Below, in pieces: positions 1-7,222 of a stretch of 37,173 nt of DNA. The notes below the pieces were generated by a model that was given only the letters and a program-made list of their open reading frames with translations, did not search any database and had not been told where the DNA came from. Position numbers and translations under genes: made by a program. Source of the DNA: Kosmotogaceae bacterium. GTDB taxonomy: Bacteria; Thermotogota; Thermotogae; Petrotogales; Kosmotogaceae. The DNA is taken from positions 4,509 through 41,681 of the forward strand of contig DLVL01000090.1 of the NCBI GenBank assembly GCA_003444085.1. The letters are read 5' to 3'. The stretch's first letter is position 1; each line of letters begins with the position of its first letter.

Positions 1-802
1 GGGTCACCAGAATACCTGCGTTTCCGACCATCGATCGACCAGGCTCAATGAAAACTTCAAGGTCATCAACAAAACCAAGGTACTCTTCGATTGCCTCATT
101 TATCACATCGCCATAAGCTTTAACCGATGGGATTTCTTTCACATGTTTGACAGGCATTCCTCCTCCGAGATTGATCATTCGAAGACTAATGCCTTTGCTT
201 CTCAGCGCCCTGAAGACCTCAGAGGCACTTTCAATTGCTGTCCTCCAGCTGTTAACGTTGTAGTTCTGTGAACCAACGTGAAAACTCACTCCGAAAGCGT
301 CAAGACCAAGAAGGTCTGCGTACTCCAGGATTGATATGACATGTTCCGAATCAGTTCCAAACTTCTTTGAAAGAGGCCAATCACAGTCTCCTCCAGAAGT
401 TGCAATTCTTCCGTAGACTTTGCTTCCTGGCGCGTTGGCCGCCACTTTCTCAACTTCCATCTCGGAATCCACAGCGAAGTACTCTATTCCCACGGAATGC
501 GCATACGAAATGTCTTCAACTTTCTTAATGGTGTTACCGTAACTCATGTTCACTGGAGCGATGCCAAGAGAAAGTAGCCTATCTATCTCTCCAACCGAAG
601 CAACATCAAAGCTGCTGCCAAGGTCTCTGAGTGTTTCTATGATTCTGGGGTGCGCATTTGCTTTGACGGCATAGAACACCTTCGAATTCGCAACATGGTT
701 AAGAATATCGTAGTAGTTATTTCTTACGTAAGTAGTATCAATTATTAAGAATGGAGTTTTAAGAGTGACCGCCGCTTTTCTTACTTCCGAAGTTATCTGC
801 AA
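1..802 (-). CDS. Type III PLP-dependent ornithine/lysine-type decarboxylase (3' part outside the window)
   Basis: Predicted cytosolic decarboxylase of basic amino acids, feeding polyamine (or cadaverine) synthesis. Visible over 267 residues: AVKANAHP with the PLP-binding lysine near residue 47, HVGSQ near 175, the phosphate-binding GGG near 213, and EPGR near 253. These are the landmarks of the alanine-racemase-fold barrel of ornithine and diaminopimelate decarboxylases. The sequence around HVGSQ looks more like the ODC/LDC branch, but this is a motif judgement. The start is a TTG at 802 with GGAGG at 815-811, 8 nt upstream; no ATG or GTG is as well placed. The C-terminal domain, with the catalytic cysteine, lies beyond the left edge. 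A promoter-like element lies about 30 bases upstream. LysA is the main alternative. Confidence 0.85.
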   Translation of the reverse strand, partial: MQITSEVRKAAVTLKTPFLIIDTTYVRNNYYDILNHVANSKVFYAVKANAHPRIIETLRDLGSSFDVASVGEIDRLLSLGIAPVNMSYGNTIKKVEDISYAHSVGIEYFAVDSEMEVEKVAANAPGSKVYGRIATSGGDCDWPLSKKFGTDSEHVISILEYADLLGLDAFGVSFHVGSQNYNVNSWRTAIESASEVFRALRSKGISLRMINLGGGMPVKHVKEIPSVKAYGDVINEAIEEYLGFVDDLEVFIEPGRSMVGNAGILVT

Positions 803-832
803 TCCGCACACCTCCATAAAAAGAATCAGATT

Positions 833-841
833 ATTGTAGCA
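833..841 (-). promoter_or_regulatory. Extended -10 promoter element for the decarboxylase gene
   Basis: On the minus strand this reads TGCTACAAT, an extended -10 (TG-n-TACAAT, one mismatch to TATAAT). Transcription would start near 826 and give a leader of about 24 nt before the TTG start. I see no good -35 hexamer, as expected for extended -10 promoters. The 92-bp gap 803-894 holds this element, the SD and a weak GCATT/AATGC hairpin just after the preceding gene. I see no convincing terminator there. Confidence 0.5.
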
Positions 842-894
842 CCGTTTGTATTAATGATTGCGGAAGTTTGGATTGCATTTGTAAACACAATGCG

Positions 895-1875
895 TTAATA
901 ATCGGCAGCACTCAGCCTCTCAAGCACAGCGGGAACGACCAGCTCACACACACTGCTGAGAAACGACTCGTCCAGCTCGTCAAAAGCATCGGCGTTGTGG
1001 CTGTCGATATCGAGTTCTCCCAGTACCTCATCATGATGGATTATGGGCAAAACAATCTCTGATTTCGTTTTCGGGCTACACGAAAGATAGTTGCTTTCAG
1101 TGCTGACATCGGGAACCAGGAAAGTCTTTTTTGTGTTCGCCGCCTGGCCGCATATACCTGATCCAAACGGGATAGCTGTATGCTCTGTAGGCTCACCCAC
1201 GTAAGCATCAAGGTGTAGTATTTCACTTTTTCCCGACAAATAGAAGCCCGTCCAGTGATAGTAGTCCACATAATGATCGAGAAGCCACACGATTTTTGAC
1301 AGAAGTTGTCCGGAGGAATCTCTGGTGACGATTTCCCGAATTCGTTCGAGTAGCACATTCAACCTTCTAGCTTTTTCTTCACTGCCTATTTCGCCAGTTA
1401 CAAGTACCTCAGAGTATTTCCTGAACTCAATAGTAGCATTGCCAACGATTCTTGGGAGATCCTCCAGGTCAGAGTTCTTCCATATATAGACGGGATCAAT
1501 CATGACAACGTGACCTTTCTCAGTCCTGATGAACATCGTCTCGTCAATCCCGAGAGAACAGACAAGATGGATAACGAAATCTTCTCTTTCAATTTCGAGT
1601 TGTTCCCTGAGCTGTCCTATCTCCTCAAGAACAGCGGACTTAAGTTTCCTTATGTCTCTTGCCCACGCCAGATAAAGTGAATCAAGAGTCTTTCTGGAGT
1701 GTGACATCAGTTTCTCAATTTCCTCATTGGGAGAAAGAGAATGTTTCCTGGAGTATTCTTCAAAAGTCCTTGGGTGTTTTCTCTTATACTCGACCCAGAA
1801 ATCTGGCCATTTCTCTCTTGGATAAGTCAGCACAGGAAAGAAATCTCCGGAGAAATCTCTGAATATGCTTCTCAT
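895..1875 (-). CDS. Two-domain protein: unknown N-terminal domain plus fRMsr-type GAF domain
   Basis: The C-terminal part (about 185-320 of 326 residues) matches free methionine-(R)-sulfoxide reductase GAF domains: HWTGFYL, IPFGSGICG, LVPDV, a cysteine in LSCSP, then GELDIDS. Cys242 and Cys266 are 24 apart, the spacing of the resolving and catalytic cysteines of E. coli fRMsr (Cys94, Cys118). The position of the extra Cys84 is a histidine here. Free-standing fRMsr is about 150-165 residues; this protein carries about 170 more at the N-terminus that I do not recognise. They are rich in charged residues and aromatics, with a helical stretch near 50-100. The start is ATG 1875 with AGGAG 5 nt upstream; a longer frame to 1932 would overlap the LCP gene and lacks this signal. 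Enzyme activity is likely but unproven; it could be a GAF sensor instead. Confidence 0.75.
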   Translation of the reverse strand: MRSIFRDFSGDFFPVLTYPREKWPDFWVEYKRKHPRTFEEYSRKHSLSPNEEIEKLMSHSRKTLDSLYLAWARDIRKLKSAVLEEIGQLREQLEIEREDFVIHLVCSLGIDETMFIRTEKGHVVMIDPVYIWKNSDLEDLPRIVGNATIEFRKYSEVLVTGEIGSEEKARRLNVLLERIREIVTRDSSGQLLSKIVWLLDHYVDYYHWTGFYLSGKSEILHLDAYVGEPTEHTAIPFGSGICGQAANTKKTFLVPDVSTESNYLSCSPKTKSEIVLPIIHHDEVLGELDIDSHNADAFDELDESFLSSVCELVVPAVLERLSAADY

Positions 1876-1906
1876 GGTATCTCCTTTCTTATCTTTGACC
1901 AGACTA

Positions 1907-3112
1907 TTACTGCTGGCCAACACCAAGTACAACTATCGCATCGTAATAGCTTATGTACCGTCTTCCTTGCGCCATTGCCTGAACAATTCCCAGGTACTCT
2001 GGCACTCCCTCGAACTTGCGCAAATCACGTATTATCGGAGTATGTACAGGATGGGCCTTTGAGAAATACTCGATAATCTCGTCATACTTATCGTTGATGA
2101 ATATATAGGTCTTTTTCCTTTCGATTCCAGGCACATTTACGTTGTGTGGGAAGACACTGATTCTCAGCCCTGTTCGATGAAGCCACTGATTCCGAACGAG
2201 TTCAGCAAAACTGTCAGGCGTTCCTGCATATCCATCCACGTTGCTTACAACGATAATTTCAGGAGGCCTGTCCTGACGTGCGGCAGTCACTTGCACCGGT
2301 TCGGCAGGGATATAGTGAATGTTTCCTTCATCATCTATTTCATAGGGCATTTCCATGAAATAAATCGCTCTTGGTCCGGTAATGAAGGCTAAAGCGAATC
2401 TCGCTGTTGGAAGAAGCTCGAACTCCACTTCAGTGTTCTCCATGAGAAACCGAACAGACTCAAGTATCTTAGTAGGGCCAGAGCGCAGAACTGATGAGAG
2501 CATTAGTTCGATAACTTCTCGTTGTCGCCTTATTCTTCCCAGGTCGCCGTCATCATCGTGTCTGAATCTTATGTATTCGAGAAGTCTTTCTCCTTCAAGA
2601 TAATGAGTTCCATGATCGAAATGAATATGCAAACCCTGCTGATAATCATCGTAACGCATTGGAGTGTTGACAAAAACTCTCAAAGGCCCAATAACATCCG
2701 TGATCTTCGCCACTGTTTCAAAGTCCAGAATCAGATGGCCTGCGACGGTCTTTGCACTAATCCTTTCAACTGCGTTCACCAGGGCATCGAGACCATAGAG
2801 ATTCATCAGTGCGTTTATCCTGTGAGTCCTTCCAGCGTAAGTGACAAGAGTATCTCTGGGAATATTCATTACTTTTAAGGAATTGTCAGTCCCCATGTAC
2901 GCTAATGCAATGAAATCTGTTCTTCCCCCCGAAGATGCGGTGCCACCGGTATCGACACCGATGACCAGATATGCTGTATTCTTGTCTGCATCAGTCAAGA
3001 AGCTGCTGTACGTGGTGGAAATCGCTTCTAGCGTGAAAGCAAAGACAGCGATTATTGATGCGAGCAGGGTAAGCGCAATGAACGATACCGCAAGACTTCT
3101 TACTTTTGCCAT
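1907..3112 (-). CDS. LytR-CpsA-Psr (LCP) family glycopolymer transferase
   Basis: LCP enzymes move undecaprenyl-linked glycopolymers onto peptidoglycan or other envelope acceptors, outside the cytoplasmic membrane. The protein (401 residues) has an N-terminal membrane anchor at about 8-30 and an LCP domain at about 48-210 with the expected landmarks: IGVDTG, RTD near 64-66, IPRDT near 84-88, HRIN near 97, IRFRH near 181-185, and DLGRIRRQ near 190-197. The arginines and aspartates that bind pyrophosphate and Mg2+ are present, so it should be active. A LytR C-terminal-type domain follows at about 285-400. Its ATG overlaps the previous stop by 13 nt, suggesting translational coupling with the LCP-like gene. 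The acceptor polymer in this probably diderm organism is unknown. Confidence 0.9.
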   Translation of the reverse strand: MAKVRSLAVSFIALTLLASIIAVFAFTLEAISTTYSSFLTDADKNTAYLVIGVDTGGTASSGGRTDFIALAYMGTDNSLKVMNIPRDTLVTYAGRTHRINALMNLYGLDALVNAVERISAKTVAGHLILDFETVAKITDVIGPLRVFVNTPMRYDDYQQGLHIHFDHGTHYLEGERLLEYIRFRHDDDGDLGRIRRQREVIELMLSSVLRSGPTKILESVRFLMENTEVEFELLPTARFALAFITGPRAIYFMEMPYEIDDEGNIHYIPAEPVQVTAARQDRPPEIIVVSNVDGYAGTPDSFAELVRNQWLHRTGLRISVFPHNVNVPGIERKKTYIFINDKYDEIIEYFSKAHPVHTPIIRDLRKFEGVPEYLGIVQAMAQGRRYISYYDAIVVLGVGQQ

Positions 3113-3822
3113 TCCTCTATCATTTGCCGAAAACTGTTAACTGATTCAGTTCTAAGAAGATTAATGGGTTCGGGTGCTGAAGCCTCTGAGGTTCTGATTC
3201 TAATGGGGTATTCTGTCATGCTTTCTATGACAAAAGCTGTTCTGCGTCCTTCACCAACACGTTTCAGAAATGCGGCAAACCCAGCTCTATTAATCGAAGC
3301 AGCTGGATCATGCTCTTCGATAACTTCCACAAAGTCTTTGAGTCGCCAGTAGTCAATGAATCCCAGACCTCTGACGGCCAGACTCTCCAGGAAATCCTCC
3401 ATACTGGATGCTTGAATATTCAATTTCCCGTTCAAGGCCTGGAGCGACCGTTCATTCATGCTCCAGTAGAAGACGTGGTCACTCTTCAAATCAAATATTC
3501 GACGCATCAGCTCGTAATCAGAAGATGGCGCGTTTCCTTGAAAGGGTCTTTCAGAGCCTTCAACGAAACCTGTCGAAGGTATTCTCACAGACAGGATCCT
3601 TCCTCCATCGTTTGCCCTTATTAGGTAATAATACGAGTGATCATTACCTTCCCAGAGGATCAGGTAGTCATTGTTGGAAGCGTGCATTTCCGAACTGCTC
3701 GTAATTCCTGACGCCACCAGATAGACGTATCCCCCAAAACCTGCTACAACAAGGACGATTAAGAGGAGGACCAGGAATCCTTTCCTGCTTTTTCTGTACT
3801 TCTTGGGTCTAATCGGTGTCAC
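3100..3822 (-). CDS. Membrane-anchored divergent LCP-like protein lacking catalytic residues
   Basis: A 240-residue protein of no firmly recognised family: basic N-terminus, one membrane helix at about 15-38, then an extracytoplasmic domain. By eye, residues about 52-135 follow the LCP pattern of the next gene. DYLILWEG matches AYLVIGVD, ILSVRIPSTG (76-85) matches LKVMNIPRDT, and the stretch ending LQALNGKL matches the ETVAKITDVIG region. The arginine and aspartate of IPRD are replaced, the RTD motif is missing, and there is no RxRH or DxGR segment, so catalysis is unlikely. It starts with GTG 3822, 14 nt inside the end of yqeK, and overlaps the LCP gene by 13 nt. I infer an accessory or regulatory partner of the LCP enzyme. 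The homology is a by-eye alignment only. Confidence 0.5.
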   Translation of the reverse strand: MTPIRPKKYRKSRKGFLVLLLIVLVVAGFGGYVYLVASGITSSSEMHASNNDYLILWEGNDHSYYYLIRANDGGRILSVRIPSTGFVEGSERPFQGNAPSSDYELMRRIFDLKSDHVFYWSMNERSLQALNGKLNIQASSMEDFLESLAVRGLGFIDYWRLKDFVEVIEEHDPAASINRAGFAAFLKRVGEGRRTAFVIESMTEYPIRIRTSEASAPEPINLLRTESVNSFRQMIEEWQK

Positions 3823-4414
3823 TCAGATACCTCCTCAAATAATGATTCCAGCAACAGACAATCTCATTATGTAGCGGCCTTCGTTCTTCGAGCGCCCACA
3901 GCATCTTAAATCTTATCACGTCCAGAACAGTTTTCTTCCTGTCGATGAAGGCGTTAATACGGATCTCTTCTGCAGCGGGAAATTCCCTACCTTCTTCTCC
4001 CATATCAGCTATCATAAGGATTTCGCCCAGTTCTCCCATCTTTGCCGAACCCGTAACGTGCCAGTAGATAGCTTTGCTAACATCGTTATCGATGCCGAAA
4101 CGATTGCTGAGATAAGATGCTGCGACTTTTCCATGCAATAACACGGGGTGCAGTTCTTCCTCTCTCTGTGAAACTACACCGTAATACCGAGCTAATCTGA
4201 GAAGACTGTTCCCCGGAAGGTCCCTGAACATATCATGTCCCCACGCGAGGAGTCTTATTGTTTCAACAGAGTACCTGTCTGGAGGAACCAGATCTCTTGC
4301 AAGACTCTCAACGCCTGACATATGCGAGATTCTCTCTGGACTGCACAGAGAGTCACAAATATCTATTACACGATCAGCGACGAACCGAATATGTAACTCG
4401 CACTTCCTTGACAT
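3809..4414 (-). CDS. yqeK: HD-domain hydrolase, YqeK family (diadenosine tetraphosphatase type)
   Basis: YqeK proteins are metal-dependent HD phosphohydrolases; characterised Bacillota members split Ap4A symmetrically to ADP. The metal-binding set is visible: His31, the HD pair at about 60-61 (WGHDMF), LLHGKVAA near 92-99, His119 (WHVTG) and Asp137 (IADMGEEGR, where the family usually has ADKIEPGR). The length of 201 residues is normal. The start is uncertain: ATG 4414 is used here, while ATG 4423 or TTG 4426 are in frame, and all overlap the preceding gene by 41-53 nt with no strong SD. In Bacillota yqeK sits between nadD and an LCP gene followed by rsfS. Here the LCP neighbours are present but nadD and rsfS are not. 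Confidence 0.8.
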   Translation of the reverse strand: MSRKCELHIRFVADRVIDICDSLCSPERISHMSGVESLARDLVPPDRYSVETIRLLAWGHDMFRDLPGNSLLRLARYYGVVSQREEELHPVLLHGKVAASYLSNRFGIDNDVSKAIYWHVTGSAKMGELGEILMIADMGEEGREFPAAEEIRINAFIDRKKTVLDVIRFKMLWALEERRPLHNEIVCCWNHYLRRYLSDTD

Positions 4415-5603
4415 CTTCTTCATCAACCAGAAGATCCAGAATCAGACGGTCGGGAGTGTCTGAGGGAGCTTCATAAGCGTACTCCATACCTGATACATGA
4501 ATCCTGACATTGAAAGCACCCCTTGGTAATGAGTCATCAATGATGACATCGTGTTTATCCTCAGATAGATTCTTTATCCAGTAGTGGGTAGTGTACTTGA
4601 ATGCACCTGGATCACTGGTGTCAAGAACGGTGGTTTTTCTTGCCTGAAGCTCGATGGCTCTCGCTACGCCGGAAAGCCTTACTGAATCACCTTTAACAAG
4701 GTTGTCAATGGATGCAATGCCTGACAGGAATCCTTCATCCCAGATCTCAACAGAACCGGCTGCCAGGTCGACCGGCAATTCATCAATGATTATATCAACA
4801 TCCAGACCGGCATATGCTGAAGACGTGGAACTACCCCGCAAAACGTATCGTTTCTCCGCATCCACAAATCTTGACACGTATGCGAGCAGATTCGTTCCTT
4901 CGGTCAGGGAATGTTCTATCCTGTATACTCGCATATCTGCTGTGGTAATATCTGGAGTCATATCAAATTCAACAGCAGCAAAGGACCTTGTTACTGCTTT
5001 CCCGGTTCCCAGATTCGCAGCTACAAGCATCACTTGTCTCTCACCTGGCGAAAAGCTGAGATTAACAACGATATTGCCTGTGATATGTAACTGATCATCG
5101 ATCCATCTGAACGCATAACGAGTCGTCCAGGTTGCACCATCTACCCGAAAAGAATACTCCAATTTATCATGAGGATCCTCCGGCATTTCCACCAGAAGTG
5201 AAGCATTACCCCTGTATGAGCTGTCTATGAACACCGGATAACCTTGAGGAGAAAAGAAGAGGTTGCCCTCAGAATCCCTCAAAACTGGTGTTGGATCAAC
5301 GAGTTGCATTTTCTGGGAATCCCCATTTTCGAAGTACCAGATAACTTCCTTGCCCACATTCCTTTTCAACAGTGATTTGAGATCATCTTCAGGGATGTAC
5401 GACGTTCTGGTACCTTCAGGAACCCCGGAGACGATGATTGAACTGGGCTCGACCCAGGCTCCTTTTGGCAACTCTATCAAGAAAGAATTCGATTCAGCAT
5501 CGACAGATCCCAGTATGTATCCGAAGCCCTGATAAACCAACAGAACCTCCGCCATACTAATTACACTTAACAACAGCACCAGAAAAACAAGAATGCGCTT
5601 CAT
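4374..5603 (-). CDS. Secreted protein of unknown function (possibly DUF4139-like)
   Basis: A 409-residue exported protein. Residues 1-18 form a Sec signal peptide (basic MKR, hydrophobic core, likely cleavage near SMA-EV). The mature part looks all-beta: many alternating short strands, W/Y-rich segments (ATWTTRYAFRW near 160-170), and a C-terminal strand ending VTYSVRR. The WTTRYAFRW stretch and the C-terminal repeats of valine-rich strands recall DUF4139-type proteins, but I would not assign that family without a profile search. The start ATG 5603 is preceded by GAGGTGATC. The end overlaps yqeK, so it is probably translated from the same mRNA as the LCP genes. A periplasmic or outer-sheath role is plausible but unproven. 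Confidence 0.55.
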   Translation of the reverse strand: MKRILVFLVLLLSVISMAEVLLVYQGFGYILGSVDAESNSFLIELPKGAWVEPSSIIVSGVPEGTRTSYIPEDDLKSLLKRNVGKEVIWYFENGDSQKMQLVDPTPVLRDSEGNLFFSPQGYPVFIDSSYRGNASLLVEMPEDPHDKLEYSFRVDGATWTTRYAFRWIDDQLHITGNIVVNLSFSPGERQVMLVAANLGTGKAVTRSFAAVEFDMTPDITTADMRVYRIEHSLTEGTNLLAYVSRFVDAEKRYVLRGSSTSSAYAGLDVDIIIDELPVDLAAGSVEIWDEGFLSGIASIDNLVKGDSVRLSGVARAIELQARKTTVLDTSDPGAFKYTTHYWIKNLSEDKHDVIIDDSLPRGAFNVRIHVSGMEYAYEAPSDTPDRLILDLLVDEEDVKEVRVTYSVRR

Positions 5604-5612
5604 CTGATCACC

Positions 5613-5894
5613 TCACCAGGTCTCTTTTTCGCCACTCACTACTTCCAGCCCATTAATCGTTGATACATCTCGCTCTATCGACTCGAATATCGAATCGATT
5701 TGACCAGAAGCAAGTGCTACAATTGACACTGTCAGTTCTGTCCAGTCCTTTGAGTCGTGCAATCCTGATTCTATTATGGATATATTGTAATCCTTTCTGA
5801 GTCTACTAAGTACATGCTTCAAAAGGCTTCTCTTCATCTTCAAAGATGATATCATGTGTAATTTGGCTGTTATCGTCAAGCGTCCAAAACGCAT
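5613..5894 (-). CDS. DUF503 (YlxP-like) small protein
   Basis: A 93-residue protein matching the DUF503/YlxP pattern: an N-terminal strand (RLTITAKLHM), then SLKMKRSLLKHVLSRLR, a middle NISIIE strand, a W in the central helix region (KDWTELTVSIVALA), and a final helix (FESIERDV). The SLKxKR segment is the family signature. YlxP genes often lie near infB/rbfA in Bacillota and are linked to ribosome or translation functions, but the biochemical role is not settled. Here the gene starts 3 nt after the glycosidase stop and ends 9 nt before the secreted-protein gene, so its neighbours do not clarify its job. Confidence 0.8.
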   Translation of the reverse strand: MRFGRLTITAKLHMISSLKMKRSLLKHVLSRLRKDYNISIIESGLHDSKDWTELTVSIVALASGQIDSIFESIERDVSTINGLEVVSGEKETW

Positions 5895-5897
5895 CGC

Positions 5898-7181
5898 TCA
5901 ACCGTACAAGACCCTGGAAAGTATAATCGGTTTGCTATCAAGAAGAATCCTTATCTTTGAGTTTGAGACTCTAAGATGATACGGGGTGTTCGATATGTGT
6001 TCAAAAAAATGCACATGGCTGGAAGCCCCTGCATCCACATCAAATAACACCTCCTGGTCTCTGCCTGAGAAATTCATGCCGGCTATCACCTCGTGTTTTC
6101 CGAGTCTTCTGATTATCACAAGCGTATTTCTCTTGCTGTCAATGTGGATTGACATACTCCCGTAACGCATAACCCTGGAACGTCTTCTGAATGAAAGGAG
6201 GGTCGCTACAAAATCTCTGAACTCCGAATTCTGTGGCGGTTCTGGCGAAGGGGTCCCAAAAATATCAGGCTTTTCAAGTGCGCGATATTCCTGACCATTA
6301 TACAGAAGTGGTACTCCTCTAAGTGTAATGAAAAAAGCTGTCCAGTTCTTTAGCAGTACAGGGTCTTCAACTCTCTCAGCAAATCTTTGTTGATCATGAT
6401 TCTCAATAAACCTGAGTTTAGCTGCATTTGATGGGATTCGAGAATTCTGATACTCAATGTACTTCACGTAATACTCAAGGCTCACTTTGCCGTCAAGGTA
6501 GAGCAAGAACTGAGTGAAACCATCGTAGTCGTATGTCATGTCAAATGCCTGATACATCTCGTCACCGTGACCTTCTGAAAGCCAGAAAAAGCCACTCTTG
6601 ATCATAGAGATTTCGTGCCTAGCACGCATCCAAAAAGCAATCGGCACAAGATCTGCAACATCACACCTGTAACCATCGATATCAAATTCTCGGACCCAGT
6701 ACTTAAGGACCTCGATCATGTAATTCACCAGGTCGTGATTAGCGTAGTTCAAATCATAAACATCACTCCAGTCCTCAACCTTCCTGGCAAACCTGTTGTT
6801 GTGATCCTTCAGCAGCCACGCTGGATTCTTGCAGGCAAAAGCTGCATCACAGGCACAGTGATTCATTACCATGTCCATAAATACTTTCATCCCGAGAGAA
6901 TGTGCATATTTGACCATTTCAAGGAAGTCGTGTTTCGTTCCTAAAGACCCGTCAATCTCAAAAAAATCCCTTATTGCGTACGGTGAGCCGTAGGAACCTT
7001 TCTTGTTCTTTTTGCCTACGGGATGAACGGGCATCAACCAGACCGTGTTTATTCCTAGCTCCTTGAGCGCGGGAAGTGCTTCAGAGATCTTCTTGAAAGC
7101 ATTACCACTCATACCATACATTCTCGGAAAGACCTCATATATGTTGAGGTCAAAGATGGTCTCCTTTGTATCATGAGCCAT
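5898..7181 (-). CDS. Alpha-amylase family (GH13) glycoside hydrolase, cytoplasmic
   Basis: A GH13 (beta/alpha)8-barrel enzyme acting on alpha-glucosidic oligosaccharides. Conserved regions are clear in the 427 residues: MDMVMNHC near 102-109, GYRCDVAD with nucleophile Asp174, WLSEGH with acid/base Glu203, and FIENHDQQR with the transition-state Asp263. A short C-terminal beta domain follows from about residue 340. There is no signal peptide, so it acts inside the cell, probably on imported maltodextrins or glycogen fragments. Whether it is a hydrolase, a maltogenic enzyme or a transferase cannot be read from these motifs. The start ATG 7181 has GGAGG 11 nt upstream. It is tightly linked to the DUF503 gene downstream. 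Confidence 0.9.
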   Translation of the reverse strand: MAHDTKETIFDLNIYEVFPRMYGMSGNAFKKISEALPALKELGINTVWLMPVHPVGKKNKKGSYGSPYAIRDFFEIDGSLGTKHDFLEMVKYAHSLGMKVFMDMVMNHCACDAAFACKNPAWLLKDHNNRFARKVEDWSDVYDLNYANHDLVNYMIEVLKYWVREFDIDGYRCDVADLVPIAFWMRARHEISMIKSGFFWLSEGHGDEMYQAFDMTYDYDGFTQFLLYLDGKVSLEYYVKYIEYQNSRIPSNAAKLRFIENHDQQRFAERVEDPVLLKNWTAFFITLRGVPLLYNGQEYRALEKPDIFGTPSPEPPQNSEFRDFVATLLSFRRRSRVMRYGSMSIHIDSKRNTLVIIRRLGKHEVIAGMNFSGRDQEVLFDVDAGASSHVHFFEHISNTPYHLRVSNSKIRILLDSKPIILSRVLYG

Positions 7182-7201
7182 ATTTTCAAAGACCTCCGGT
7201 G

Positions 7202-7220
7202 AAAAAGACGGGGTAACCCC
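7202..7220 (-). terminator. Weak terminator-like hairpin after the EF-G paralogue
   Basis: On the minus strand, right after the EF-G-like stop codon, there is GGGG-TTA-CCCC followed by GTCTTTTT. The stem is only 4 bp, so any termination would be weak or partial. It lies in the 41-bp gap before the GH13 gene, whose SD follows at once. Confidence 0.3.
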
Positions 7221-7222
7221 CT

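Noticed and set aside
876..894. GCATT/AATGC hairpin after the GAF protein gene as a terminator
   Set aside because: The stem is about 5 bp with mismatches and is not followed by a T-run on the minus strand.
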